From Isoetes taiwanensis (taxonomy: Eukaryota > Streptophyta > Lycopodiopsida > Isoetales > Isoetaceae): 64,000 nt of DNA. The notes beneath the pieces are model-generated. The model saw nothing but the letters and a program-made list of their open reading frames with translations, was not told where the DNA came from and searched no databases. The DNA is taken from positions 1,818,545-1,882,544 of the forward strand of contig JAJEKV010000084.1 of assembly GCA_021234155.1 (NCBI GenBank). Reading direction: 5' to 3'. The position numbers and the translations under genes are program-made. Position 1 is the stretch's first letter, and each line of letters opens with the position of its first letter. Shown here one piece after another: positions 44,500 to 56,640 of this stretch.

Positions 44500-46956
44500 T
44501 GCAGTTTAATTTAAACAAATTATGAATGCCTATGTAATGGCCAATACTATGCCACTTGTTATCCACAGAATCTCTATCTACATGCATTTGATTAGTTGCA
44601 GCCATTTCAATGTCGTATATAACTTGCATTTTTATCCAGTGAATAGATATTCTTTTTCCCTCATAATGACATCTATTTCTATGTTTCCATACATTCCATA
44701 AAGCAATGAAGCATAAAGAGTTTATGAAAGCATCATCATTCATCATGAAATCCAATAGAGTAGCAGGGCATAAAATTTTGAAGGTATCTTCAAACCATAA
44801 CCAGAAGGAGGTGAGCTTGACACATCCAAAGATATGCTCAAAGGTTTCCTCATTACCACAATCAAGAGGACAATTTGAATCAATAGGATGAGTAAGATGA
44901 CTTGAGTGCCTAGAAATCATTTCCAAATTAGATAGACTCTTGTTTGCAATAAGCCAAACAAAATAGGAGATCTTTGGGGGCAGATAAGAATTCCAAATGT
45001 TTGTGAATAGTCTAGTTTCAGTTTCATCTGAGATCCCCCAATACATTTTTGCCTTTGAGGGCACCTGTGATTTGTTTAAGCATCTGTAGACTTTTGAAAC
45101 ACTATAGCTTGGTTTGTCAAATAGGGTCCATTCAATAATAACGGGATTATCCAGAAGGTTGAGTGCCTGTACCTTGTGCATAATATATCTAAATAGAGTT
45201 CTGTCAGAGGAACTACCTCTAATTTTGTGCTTCAAAGTGGTCCAAGTAATCCATCTGCCTTGCTCCCAGAGATCGCCAAGGGTGAGAATGTTATAGTCTT
45301 TCCATTTCTTGTAGAGTTTTTTATGTCTGATGGCAAGAGGAGTAGAGTGATCTCTAGAGAAATTGGGATTCCAGAAGATATTAGTGCTGATATGACCGCT
45401 TTCCAAGTTGGAATGGTGAAAAGTCCGATATACCTTGTTCGTGCAATAATCATGTTTCTCATGAGTGGAGAGATATGGGGGGCAGGGTGCAGAGTTGTGA
45501 AAGCTGAATGAGGCAAATTATGAGAGATAGATGTATGATTCTTAGGATTGCTACAAGAAAGCCAGTAGTTGATGAAGATTGAGGCAGGATTATTATTTAA
45601 GAATAATGACTTCCAGATGTACTTACCTGCTAAGGCATAACTTTGCAAAACAATATTTTTGCATCCCAACCCCCCATGAATTTTGCTTCTGGTAAGAGAA
45701 GACCAGTTAACCATATGATGCTTGCCCCATATGAAATTTCTCACTATTCTCTCAATCTGTAAATATATGCATTTGGGAGCTAAAAGTGCAGATGAGAAAT
45801 AGATGTGTGAAGCTGCAATTACAGAGTTTGCAATTACAGTTCTCCCTGCCAAAGAAAGACAATTGCCATAATTACCAAGTTTCTTTCTAATCCTTTCTAC
45901 AATGGGGTTCCAAAGACCTTTGAGGCTAGGGTTGAGAGAAAGGGGCATGCCAAGGAGTTGAGTTGTGTCAGTGTCAGTTATACATTTAATGCCAGCAATG
46001 TTATCAGTGTTGAAATTTCCAATGATAGTACATTTGTTTCTATTCAGGTGAATACCCGAGGCAGAACCAAAATTGTGAATGGTCTGCAGGAAAGTTTGAA
46101 TAATGCTCAAATCATTTTTAAGAAAGCTGAAAGAATCATCAGCATATTGAAGGATTGATAGATTTGAGGTGTTGTCTGGTAAATTTAGACCAACAATATG
46201 TCCAGTCGATTGAAGATGCATGATAACTCTAGTTAACATTTTACGCAACAAAGAAGAAATAGGTATGGTGCTAAAGGGCACCCTTGTCTGACTCCTCTAG
46301 CAAGGGGGAAGAAATGTCCAGGGGATCCATTAATGAGCACAGTGGATTGGGATCTAGAATTAAGCCCTAGAATCAACTGGATGATCTTGTGACTGAAGCC
46401 AAGTTTCTCGAGAGAATTTTAAGAAATCCCATCTAACTGTATCAAAAGCCTTTGAAAAGTCTAGCTTTAAGAGAATGCAGTCCTGATTTGTTAGCTTGTT
46501 CCAATGCAAACCTTCCATGGCAGCAATGTAATTATCCAGGATGAATCTATTTGGGAGGAATGCAGATTGATTGGAGCTAATGACATCCTGAAGGTGAGAT
46601 TTGACCCTGTTTGCAATAATTTTTGCACAAACCTTATAGGTTGAATTTGTCAAGGATATTGGCCTCCAATCAGAGAAGGATTGGGGATTGTCTATTTTTG
46701 GAATCAAAGTGATTAATCCAGCAGAAAGAGCAGGGTGCAGGTGATTTGAATTCCAAAAGCCTTTAATCATATACATGAAGTCATCCTTGATTATATCCCA
46801 AAATTTAAGATAAAATTCGGGTGGAAGGCCATCTGGGCCAGGACTTTTGCCTTTGGCAAGACTTTTGAGAGTAGTAAAAATTTCCTCAATGGAAGGGGGA
46901 GCTTCCAGAGCATTAGTCATTACAGTCTCACTGTGAAGACCATTATTAATAATCAT
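44444..46956 (-). pseudogene. LINE reverse transcriptase and zinc module
   Basis: Frame 46956-46360 has AKGKSPGPDGLPPEFYLKFW, DWRPISLTNSTYKV, SNQSAFLPNRFILDN and LLKLDFSKAFDTVRWDFLKF (motif A). Frame 46281-45232 has ILQYADDSFSF, the catalytic YADD, then LLGMPLSLN and ERIVRNFIWGKH of the thumb. Frame 45406-44444 ends with the RVT zinc-binding module (YLPPKISYFVWLIANKSL, then CPLDCGNEETFEHIFGC). Shifts at about 46370 and 45320 break it. All catalytic motifs are still present. Confidence 0.9.
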
Positions 46957-48019
46957 ATCTGAAAATGTTTTGGCTTCAACAGTTTGTGATAGCTATTTGA
47001 ATTATCACTGTATGATAAGACTGCAATTCCATGATTGATAGGCATGGTAGTCTCTCCATCTGATTTTTTAATTGCAGTTGAATCCCTGTTACCTTCATGA
47101 TAAGTACAATCACTGTCTTTTGGATGTCTCAGGTTGCAATTTTGGCAAAAGTTTGGTAAACCTGCCCATCTGAGTTGCAAGATAGATTTCTTCCCAAAGT
47201 AGTCCATGAAAGGAAGTTCAGAGGGGATGTTCTTGGTGGTGTCAAGTTGGACAAAGCACTTGGGAGGTTTATAAGGGTAGTACTCAGTAGTCAGGTAAGT
47301 ACCAATTGAGTTGAAGATTGTAGAAAAACAGTCTTCATTCCAGTAAATAGGACTGAGCTCACTCATGGTAATAGAAGCAACATGAAATTTATTGAATTCA
47401 TTGAGAGGCAATGTGGCATTCCATTTGAGAAAAGATATTTGAAATGTTTCAATAGTAGAGAAGCCAAGTTTGAGCAAGAAATTTGAAGACCTTGTGCAAC
47501 CACATTCAACCAGGATGTAGGGATAATTTAGCCAGTAGATCGAGTTGATTACAATGCCTTTGTGGAGTCTGAGAAGATGATCCCAAAGTTTTTCAATTTT
47601 AAGCCAATCGAAGTCTACTTTGACTATAACAAACAAATTTAGACAATGATTCAATCCTAGAGGCAACCACGGGTGAGTTAAGTTGAATACCTCAAGATTT
47701 GGATATTGGTAGGTGCCCTGGATTGTTGGAACTCGAACTCAAAGGCCAATTGCTCATCAGAGATATCTGGAGATGTCGGTCTCGGGAACAGGGGAATAGG
47801 CACACCATTGGCATCCAAATTTGGCAAAGTTTGGGATCCTCTTGGGTCAAGAGATAGAGTATCCCAATTTGGAGCAAGATGACTGTAGTGATTCATTTCT
47901 ATTACCTTAGGAGCAGAGTTAGAGAAGTCTCCAAATTTAATGAATTTAGAAGGATCACGGTGGAGAATACTTAACCGAAAGCAAGAAGTTCGCCTCGGCG
48001 GCGCAGGAGGGAGGAGCAT
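46953..48019 (-). pseudogene. LINE ORF1 protein
   Basis: Frames 48019-47678 and 47666-46953. The second has a DUF4283-like RNA-binding region (LWDHLLRLHKGIVI, then YPYILVECG) and a CCHC-like knuckle CQNCNLRHPKDSDC (C-x2-C-x3-H-x5-C). Just after it the sequence enters the RT linker (EAKTFSDMIINNG in an alternate frame), so the endonuclease is absent. One stop or shift at about 47670 splits it. The family binds the element RNA. Confidence 0.7.
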
Positions 48020-48755
48020 GAAGTTATGAGTGAAAGAGAGGGAAGATGGATTTAGGGGAGGCGTGTTAATGAAGGGTTTTTTTTTTTTTTGTAGAAACCG
48101 CCATTAATGCACAGAAAGGAATTCAAATGTAGGTGGCTAAAAGCAGGGGAGGTGAGGAAAAGATCAAGGGGAATCAGAGAATACAAGACAAGGGAATAAT
48201 CTATCTAAGAACTAAGAAGGAAAGGAGAACCATAGATCTGCCAAAATACCTTGAGAACATCCATTAATTAATCTGAGAAAATCTTCACTTGAATTTTTTT
48301 ATCCTGTCCATTCACAAAGAGACTTGAAAGATTCTTTGTTGCTGAAATATTTCTTTTGCCCGTGAATTCCAAGTACTCCAAGATTCGATTATCTCAGACT
48401 CTAATTCTTCTGTGTGTGTTGTAGTAGTGTATTCCGGAGCAAATAGAGAATCAGGAAAGAATTGATGAAGAACTAACGATTCCCAAAGAGTAGAATGAGC
48501 TCCAGAAAGAAAACCACACGAAATTCTATCTTCTTGCTTCAAGATTGTGAAAAATTTGGTATCCATACATAGGAAATCTGAAGACGAGGAGGATAATTGC
48601 TGGGCCTCTACAGGGCCAGCAAGTTGAGAAGAGCAAATTCGGATCAAAAGGAAAATTCTCGGGTGGGTGAGATCAAGAAACTGTTTGAATCATAAATCAA
48701 GAAAATTGGCGCTGGTGCTGACGTGTCCATGTCCGCTCAGGGAAATTACGTCGAG
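48020..48755 (-). other. 5' region of the minus-strand LINE
   Basis: Contains a T-run (48077-48092) and an ORF at 48647-48312 with no domain. It ends exactly at the target duplication. Likely untranslated leader and internal promoter. Confidence 0.5.
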
Positions 48756-50605
48756 ATCTTGAATAATTTTGGAAGGTGCGCGGTATGTAAAATCAATCCT
48801 ACCAAGACTAAGCTTATCTCGAGGAATCCGATTGGTGGAGAACAAGTTGCTCAGTCCCTTGGTTGTATGTATATCTCTCCTTCTACCAAAACTAAAATTT
48901 TGGGGATCTCTTTTTCTATCAGAGCAATGCTAGTGAATTGTGGAGCGACCTTATAGATAAGTTCTACAGAAAGGTTGACTCTTTGAACTCCAAATTTCTT
49001 TCTTAAAAATGGCAGAGCCATTCTTGCTAATTTGGTAATCTCTTCTTCTCAAGTCTATCAGTCCTCAATCATTATGATCCCCAAAAAGATTCTTAGCAAA
49101 ATGCAAAGCATAATTGGCAGATTTATTGCAGGGGGCTCTAATAGGAGATGTTGGGTGCCCATCTCTATGAAGGAATGTCGTAAGAACAAAAGTAATGGTG
49201 GTTTAGGTGTCATCAATGTGGAGAAATGGGTTGTAGCCTTGGCTGCCAAATTCTTCTATAGAGCTTGCAGTAATCAGATCCTCCACCCTGCTAGATCTCT
49301 GATCAAATATTACATTGAAAATTGCCACCCCGTTGGCTGGAGAAATTTGAATATGCACCTTCCTTACAATATTTACTTTGATTTCTCTATCCCTACTAAC
49401 ACTCTTCTGATTATTAAAAATTGGATCAGTGCTTGGTTTAAAGTTAAGGGTATGTACTCCCAGGATCAGCCTATCTTCTGGAGTCCTTCTCTGACATTCA
49501 ACAACCAGGCTACTCATTGCCATGATCTCACTAAGAAATGGACGAGTAAAGGTATCATTTTCATAAAAGACATTTCAAATGGATTCAATTATCACACCTT
49601 TGTCCTGAGGAATGTGGGAGAAGACTCAGAAATGCTCTTCAACAGTATCATTCAAAGAATTCATCAGGGTATTTTGCATAATTCAACTGTTTTTTTGGCA
49701 TACTAATGGCTTTATTGGTTACAGGGCCTGTAAAGCTTATGCTTTTCTTAATAAAGAGCAAGTTGTCTCTGCTCACCTTAAATGGGGAATTGAGCCTCAT
49801 AGAGCCATCAAAAACTACAAATTTCTATGGGATAGCCCTATTCAACCCAAGATTAAAGCCTTCATCTGGCAACTTTGGCATAAGGCTCTAGCCACCAATC
49901 GTAAGAGATCGAGGATAGGTATTTCCATTACTAATATATGTTCTAGATGCCTGCAGGACCAGGAGGATGAAGAACACCTCTTCAGGAAATGTCTATGGGC
50001 TGAATGGGTGCTCGAACTCGCTTAGACTGAGTTTAACTTTCACAATTTCATTAATTTGTCTTCTTCTGTTTCTTCCTTCCAGATAATCCTTCGGATTGGA
50101 GAATTTACATCCTTTTATGGAGAATTTGAAAAGGAAGAAACTCCCTTATTTTTTATCAAAAGATTGTTTGGCCCAAAGCCATCATTATGCAGACCAAATA
50201 TGATATTAATTGGATTAATGAGATACATGGAAATCAGGTATAAACTCACTCTATTTTTGCTAATTCATCTAGATGTGTTTTTGTAGGTAATATCCTAATT
50301 ATATTTGAAAAGCTCAAGTGGAAGAGGGTGAATCTGCTTTCGAATGCTCGATGGCTCACTCAATTTGGGTTGAGGTTTCAACCATACATGAAAACGGATG
50401 TCAATGCGATTATGCCTGCAACACTGATTATGATGTGAAAAGACAACTCCTCTGCTGTGCCAAGGGAAAACAGAATAGATTCAATCCGGGAAACGTTCAT
50501 CTCTGTGACTGTCCCTACTGTTTATTCATAGTGGCAACCAGAGGAATAGGCAGAAAAGATCATTCCGGGGAGCCCAAGAAGCGAAGATTTTCAGAGGGCA
50601 ATTGA
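48756..50605 (+). pseudogene. Plus-strand LINE: RT thumb, zinc module, tail
   Basis: Starts ILNNFGRCAVCKINPTKTKL, then after a shift IGRFIAGGSNRRCWVPISMK and NKSNGGLGVINVEKW (49032-49706), then FLWDSPIQPKIKAFIWQLW and CSRCLQDQEDEEHLFRKC (49612-50025), the RVT zinc module. The tail at 50318-50605 has several Cys residues but no motif I can name. Confidence 0.85.
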
Positions 50606-50816
50606 AACTTTCGGCTTTTTGCAGCACGTAAACTCCTGATATAACAGATTAAGAATTTTTCTTAAGGCCTTTCAGGCCTGTTTCTTGTTATGTATGTAGG
50701 GCCTTGAACCGTTCCTACTCAATTGGCTCTTTTTTTTGTACATATATGTAATCATATGTTGATATGTACCCTTCTACAACTATAATAGATATATATGCCT
50801 TCAATTAAAAAAAAAA

Positions 50817-53800
50817 TCTCAAAGGATAATCAAGACCTACTGAGTGAAGCAACCTTCCTATGCATAAGAGCACATACCCAAATATACCTCAAAGATCAGG
50901 AAGCTCTTACGAGGGGTAAGTGTATATACTGATAAGCCTTAGAAATGCTGCGCAAAAGTATGCTGGTGGTGTACAAAAGCAGGCGTCCGGACACATGCTG
51001 ACAGCACTCATATAGCACCCCGTATGGCAGTTTGTTTAGGGTGTTACTGGTACTATCACATGGTAATTAGGTAATCAATAGAAATACGTAATAGCTCCAA
51101 TGAATGACAAGTGGAATAATATGATAGAATAGTAGGTGCAGGGTGCTGATCTAAGTGCTGGGGTCGCATTTTTTTATACCCCACCAGCATACTTTTGCTC
51201 TGCTATCTTGAATGTGATGAAGAACCCAGTCATCTGCCACATCTAGACCTTTAAAGACAAATAATTTTTTTCCGTACCAAATAGTCCAAAGCAATCATCT
51301 TGATGCTTGGCTTTGCAATTTCATTCAGGTACTGAGGTAAATTTCCAGCACTTGTTGACTTGTTAGTGAGATCTGAAAAAGAGAACAACTAATCAGCAAA
51401 GAACTAGCAAAATACAATAGATCAAGAGACTAAGGTTCTTGAAACGAAGCTAGCATATATTAGATGAAATTGGACAAAAACCCTCATAAGAAATAGATAG
51501 CACAACATTCTAAAAATGCCCATAGACTAAGGTTTTGGAATCTAAGCGAGCATACATTAGATGAAATTGGACATAAACCCTGATAAGAAATAGATAGCAC
51601 AACATTCTAAAAACAACTAAAAAACATGAAGGAATTTGCACATCGTCATAAGAAACAAAGATGCTTAAATGCTTTTAGTGGTATATGACCCCGATATGAC
51701 GATGGTCAATATGAATCATATGATAATCAACTTGCAGATGTCTAAAGGTTTAAAGATACCATGCCTTTTGTTTTAATGTGTTATAAAGATACAGATGCTT
51801 ATTTTTAGTGGTGGGGATTACTCCCAGTGATCTACTATATAATGGATCATGTTGCCCATATGATCACATACCCCATATATATATATCACATCGAAAGATA
51901 TAAATGGTTCCAAAGTGAATTGAATTGGATTGAATTCAAAGCCACCTCAGGCCTACCAAAGGCTCGTATCAATCATGCCCCTATATTTAAAACCCCGTCC
52001 TAAATTTTTTATATGATATAACAAAATACAAATAGTGCTATCGCCATAGGCAAATGGTGTGTATCAAGTGGGCATTGTAGATGGTGACTGGGCATCCCTT
52101 GCGTTAATAAAGGCACCCTAAGCCCCATGACATGGCAATATCGGTACACACACAAAAAAAAAAATATGCACACCTTCCTAGGCAGATAAAGAGGCAAATG
52201 GGCAGATGGAAGCATGCCACTAGGATCTAGATATTGAAGTAAAATAATAAGGTGCATTTTCATGACTTTAGCATGGAGTGCATATCAAATAAAATTGTGG
52301 GACATAGAAAGTAACCTCTTATAACATTGATTAATGCATAAAATTTTAAAATAAGATGTCATATAATGGCGGCAGGGTAATGGGCACGAGGGCCCCATAA
52401 GGGCACAAATGTAGAGTACTTGTTGGAAAATAGGTCCACTAAATAATGGCATTGCATGGGTTTTGTACATTTAAGATGATTGATCGTCACGTGGGCTCTT
52501 GATTTATGCAAAGTGCGTGGTGATGCAAACAAGGCACTGAACTAAAAATTATGCAAGGCACTAAAACAAAAATACATAATTTGTTTCATTAGAATTCTAA
52601 ATCCGTAGGATCTATGCAAGTTGCAATACTGTAGCCCAAGAGATCCACATAGTTAGATGCTGCATAATCTAACTGTATGGGAAAATGGAGTACAGAGAAT
52701 GCAAGTTGTAGCATGAAACCGCATTCGCAACAGCACTTCTTCAGTTGGTAATAAAGCATTAAAGATGTATAAGGGGGAGATTCTGAGAGGTGTATATAAG
52801 TAACCATGGTGCAGTCTTATCTCTCATTCAGTACTTGTGCTACACTTGGACACATGAAGACATTCTCCTTAGCTATGGTATTGGCTCTAGCATTGCTCAG
52901 CATGCTCCCGCTTGTTGCTACTTCGCGAAGTTTTCCTTCTACCATAGGTTTTTCTTTGACTTAAGCTATTCTTAGTTGATCTTAACAAGCACAAGAAGAG
53001 CATATTTTTATAGTTCCTTTCTCTCTCTTTATATAGGATTCAAATTGAGCACAAAAGATGCGCTAATAGTGGTGGAGGTAAGTTAGTTATCTACCGTTGC
53101 ATATTAAAACAATGTATAGAGTGTGCTCTTAATAAGATCTGATGTATGCAGGAGAGATCATTGCACAATGATGACAATAAATCAGATTGTAAAACTTTGA
53201 TAGAAATGGATCCACCAAAGAGGATATTGGTGGCCTCTATTGATTATCCAGTTCCGGAAACACATCCACCTCGTCAAGATCCTACTCATGGACATAATAA
53301 GGGTGGCTAGAAATTTTGGTATGGTACGAGGTTAATCAATCGGAAAAGTCAAAATTTTGATTAATAAAGTGTCATTTTGTGGAAGCATTTCCAAATTAAA
53401 AGAGTTGAACAAGAGCATCACTCCATTTTCTTCAACTTTATTTTATGCACCAGATCAACAACACACATATATGATAAGAAGATCCTAAAACTGATGTAGT
53501 TATGAATGCATATTTCTTTTGATGCACTAGGGGAAGGTAGATGCTAAAGAGTTTAGGTCATGATATAACTTAGAGAGTTTGGAGTCCATGAAGGATTGTG
53601 CCTCTTACAGCTTCACATTATAGATTTTAAAAATGGCCTTAGAATTGAATCCCAATAAATTAAATTTCAATCAATATCTTGTTTGAGCTCCTTGAGATCA
53701 ATTAGTGGAAGTTTGAGAGTTCGCAGATGTGAGATCCCTCTAAGATGTCCAAGTGCACAACTCAACTACAATACCATGTGAAAATAAGCATGCTAGTAAA

Positions 53801-53897
53801 TTTCAATGGTTCACTTATAGTTATTCACTATATACATTCCCTATACGAATCATATACAACACTGAAATAAATAGCACATTATCCTAAGCCTATATAA
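50817..53897. other. No gene seen; short tandem repeats
   Basis: ORFs here are short and featureless. A duplicated unit of about 107 bp (agactaagg through acattctaaaaa) lies at 51427-51533 and 51534-51614. A possible minus-strand frame at 52009-52263 and a plus-strand frame at 52790-52975 show no motif. Confidence 0.5.
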
Positions 53898-54160
53898 TGG
53901 TTAATTTTGACATGGTTATTAGGTGGTTAATTTGAAGATAGGTGTAAGTGGTTAAACTGAACATGGTTACTAGGCGGTTAATCTGGACCATGGTGTAAGT
54001 GACTATTCTGGACATGGTTATAAGGTGGTTAATCTGGACACTAGTGTCAATGACTAAATTTGCATACTAGGTGGTTAATTTGGACATGGGTGTGTGGTTA
54101 ATCTGGGCATGGTTATTAGGTGGTTAATCTGGACATAGGTGTTAGTGATTAATTCGGACA
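53898..54160. repeat. Minisatellite of about 51 bp
   Basis: Five imperfect units built from ggttaatctggacatggtta and aggtggttaatctggacata and ending gtgtaagt. Some units are shortened. No coding role. Confidence 0.85.
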
Positions 54161-54770
54161 ATATTTCCTTAACACTAGAGTTGTCAGACAATGGACCAAA
54201 AATAGTGCATTTTTACAGTTCGCTTTAAAATCTATATAAAATCAATGGCTCAAAATTTAACAAAACCCTTCATACAAATTCATATATATATGGTCATATT
54301 GCATAGGAAAAATACTTAAAAATCTATTTACCTCCATCCTTGGAAGTTATACTTATGTGAATCCAAGGATCATGCCAAGACTGCCTTGTATTTATATAAG
54401 ATAAAATTGTTTTAATATTTTCTTATTTTTCTATATAAGTTTCAGAGTACAATACAAAAAACTGCATATCAATAGTTCCCAAAAGAATGTTCTCAAATCA
54501 AATCTTTAACTTTTACCCAAAAACAATTTTGACTTGGGATTTGGAATATAAGTAGTAAGCAAGTTGTTTCATCCCAGACGAATATTCATTGGTCTTGATT
54601 TTGAAGTTTTGGTTATTTCGTACGATTTTCAATGCAATTGACTTATAACACACTAGTCCTAGAACATGTATATCTCGAGTTCAAGAGCCGTCCCATAGCC
54701 CGCTGTAGGGTCCCTATGGACGTTAAAATAGTGTCTGTCAATGCAATGCGCTTTTGCTGCCGCTTGCCTT
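54161..54770. other. AT-rich spacer
   Basis: No recognisable gene or repeat family. Confidence 0.5.
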
Positions 54771-54782
54771 TTGCCGCAAAAA

Positions 54783-54928
54783 AAATCATATTATGAAAGT
54801 GTACAACAATATGAGACAAATGCAAAAAAAGGGAGGGGGCACATTGAGAAATTTGTGGCAAGACGCGTGTGCCCCCTCCCTTTTTTTGCATTTGTCTCAT
54901 ATTGTTGTACACTTTCATAATATGATTT
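54783..54928. repeat. 60-bp-arm hairpin with 25-nt loop
   Basis: Left arm 54783-54842 (aaatcatattatgaaag through ggggcaca) and right arm 54868-54928 are perfect or near-perfect reverse complements. The loop is 54843-54867. Read either way it could fold into a long single-stem RNA. It directly abuts the CA microsatellite. Confidence 0.9.
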
Positions 54929-54940
54929 TTTGCATGGGGG

Positions 54941-54953
54941 CACACACACACAT

Positions 54954-55042
<89 letters not shown>
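54941..55042. repeat. CA microsatellite
   Basis: About 50 CA units with a single tg interruption near 54953. The long Cys/Val and His/Thr frames on both strands are artefacts of it. Confidence 0.98.
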
Positions 55043-55045
<3 letters not shown>

Positions 55046-55974
55046 ACAGAGCTAATATTTGTCCTCAAGAAATCAAGAAAGATTTTTATCTTGAGACCAT
55101 TATTGGTCCACAGTCTATTCAAGAAATTCCTCATATTTATCGATCGCAATGTGAATTTTGCAGAATAAGTAGCTCATGAGCTACACTATTCATTAAAAAT
55201 ATGTAATGCACATATCTTTTGGTTTGGATTAAGCATTCTAGCGCCAACTTCAAATCATCTGCTAAATTATGTCTTTCGTGAATTTTAAGGCACATACTTT
55301 CAATTGTGACCAAACATAATATTTTTAAAATATAACAAATTGTGATACCAATGAAAAAATGAAGAAGAAAAAATACTAAAAGCTATTATTATCTTTTTAT
55401 TATCTAATATAAAGATAATCTACTATGTCCTCTGACTGTTACTGATCCAGTGGGCTTAGACCCATTTGAAAATCAAGAATCTCATTATGTTAATCACTAT
55501 TCTCATTAGGACTCGCATCATGCATCCAAACCGCCGCAGGAGGAAGCCCCTCCCCAACATGGTTCAAGAGGAAGAGAAAAGGAACTGTTGAGGCGAAGAA
55601 GAAATGCCGATTTGAGAAGCTGAAGAAGACTCCTGCTATAAAAAGCAAAACCAGAGGTCCAAAACTGCATGCAAAACCTCCATGCATGCATGCTCCTCCT
55701 CATGAGCATATCGGTCCTACAGGGTGGATCGATTAACATGCATAGTACTCTTATTGATAATACTAATTGGTTGGTGGAATTGCCTCACAAAGAGTAATAG
55801 TGACGCATAAGCAAATGTTATAATTGTATAAACAACAAATGAATGATAAATAGGGCTGATGATAATATTTAAAGAGATGATATTGTGTATGCAATTTGTT
55901 TAATTGTGAACCATAAATAGTCCATGGCCATTTAGATTCAAATCTTACATACAGTAAATAATTTAACATGAAAT
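55043..55974. other. No gene seen
   Basis: Only unsupported short frames (55490-55739, minus). One tract, tgcatgcatgctcctcctc (about 55683), is slightly GC-richer. Confidence 0.5.
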
Positions 55975-56640
55975 TAGAGATCTATAATACCAAGGAAGGC
56001 TTGCATCAACTTATCATGAAAGATGATCTGCATGTACTATTGGGTCAAAGCATGGAGCTGGGGGGCACTTTTACGCCAGCCAAGCACCCACTAAGCACCC
56101 AGTGCTGAAAATTTTATTCATTTTTATCTTTTTTTCTGTAACTTCGTTAAAGCTGAAAATTTGTATTCAAAGGCGTAATATTAATGCGTTTCAAGGAAAA
56201 ATATTAAAAAAATAAAAGAAAATTACTTTTTCAAAATATAAAGAAAAGGTCCCCAGAAAGCACCCACTAAGCACCAAGTGTCCAGGACATAAAAAGTGTC
56301 CCCCACCTTTATGCTTTGACCCTATTATCATATTTAACCTATAATACTTATGGCAGCAAATACAGTACTAAGTTTATGATAGTACGAAAATAAAGATTTA
56401 TATTACCAAGGAAGGCTTGCATCAGCTTAACGTGAAAGATGATCTACATGTACTATCATCATACTTAACCTACAATACTTATGGCAACAAACATGGTACT
56501 AAGTTTATGATAGTAAGAAACTAGAGATCTATATTACCAAGGAAGGCTTGCATCAGCTTATCGTGAAAGATGATCTACATGTACTATTATCATAATCTAC
56601 GATACTTATGGCAGCAAACACAGTATTAAGTATACTAGAA
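55975..56640. repeat. Tandem repeat of about 125 bp, interrupted by a MITE
   Basis: Units with the landmarks agatctat-taccaaggaaggcttgcatc, gaaagatgatctacatgtac and cttatggcagcaaacac begin near 55978, 56396 and 56522. A diverged unit lies at about 57660. The first unit is split by 56042-56322; the other units show the uninterrupted site. Confidence 0.85.
56042..56322. mobile_element. 281-bp MITE with about 32-bp terminal inverted repeats
   Basis: Begins GGGTCAAAGCATGG and ends CTTTATGCTTTGACCC; the inverted ends extend into tgggggrcactttt. TATT duplicates (56038-56041 and 56323-56326) flank it. Neighbouring tandem units give the empty site gtactattatcat. Subterminal direct repeats aagcacccactaagcacc occur near both ends. 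No coding sequence. The superfamily is not certain from a 3-4 bp duplication. Confidence 0.85.

Larger units (their letters stand above)
43579..48755 (-). mobile_element. Minus-strand LINE inserted in the plus-strand LINE
   Basis: Flanked by a perfect 15-bp target duplication ATCTTGAATAATTTT (43564-43578 and 48756-48770). Its poly-A tail appears as a T-run at 43579-43597. Order on the minus strand: 5' region, ORF1 (48019-46953), reverse transcriptase and zinc module (46956-44444), a C-terminal tail (to about 43970). Length 5177 bp. No endonuclease domain lies between ORF1 and RT, where it belongs. The precise ends show a complete retrotransposition event. Confidence 0.95.
40147..50816 (+). 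mobile_element. Plus-strand LINE retrotransposon interrupted by two younger insertions
   Basis: Pieces in order: an ORF1-like remnant (about 40155-40560, with LPPGFWTTSHLNAVASSLG in a minor frame), endonuclease (40859-41480), linker, the RT start (42057-42394), the hairpin-rich element, RT palm (43056-43578), the inserted minus-strand LINE, then RT thumb, the zinc module and tail (48756-50605), and an A-run at 50807-50816. With the insertions removed it is about 4.8 kb. Multiple frame breaks make it inactive. The 5' boundary is uncertain. Confidence 0.85.

Noticed and set aside
54643-55179. Open frames with (CV)n or (HT)n tracts
   Set aside because: Translation of the CA microsatellite and the adjacent hairpin only.
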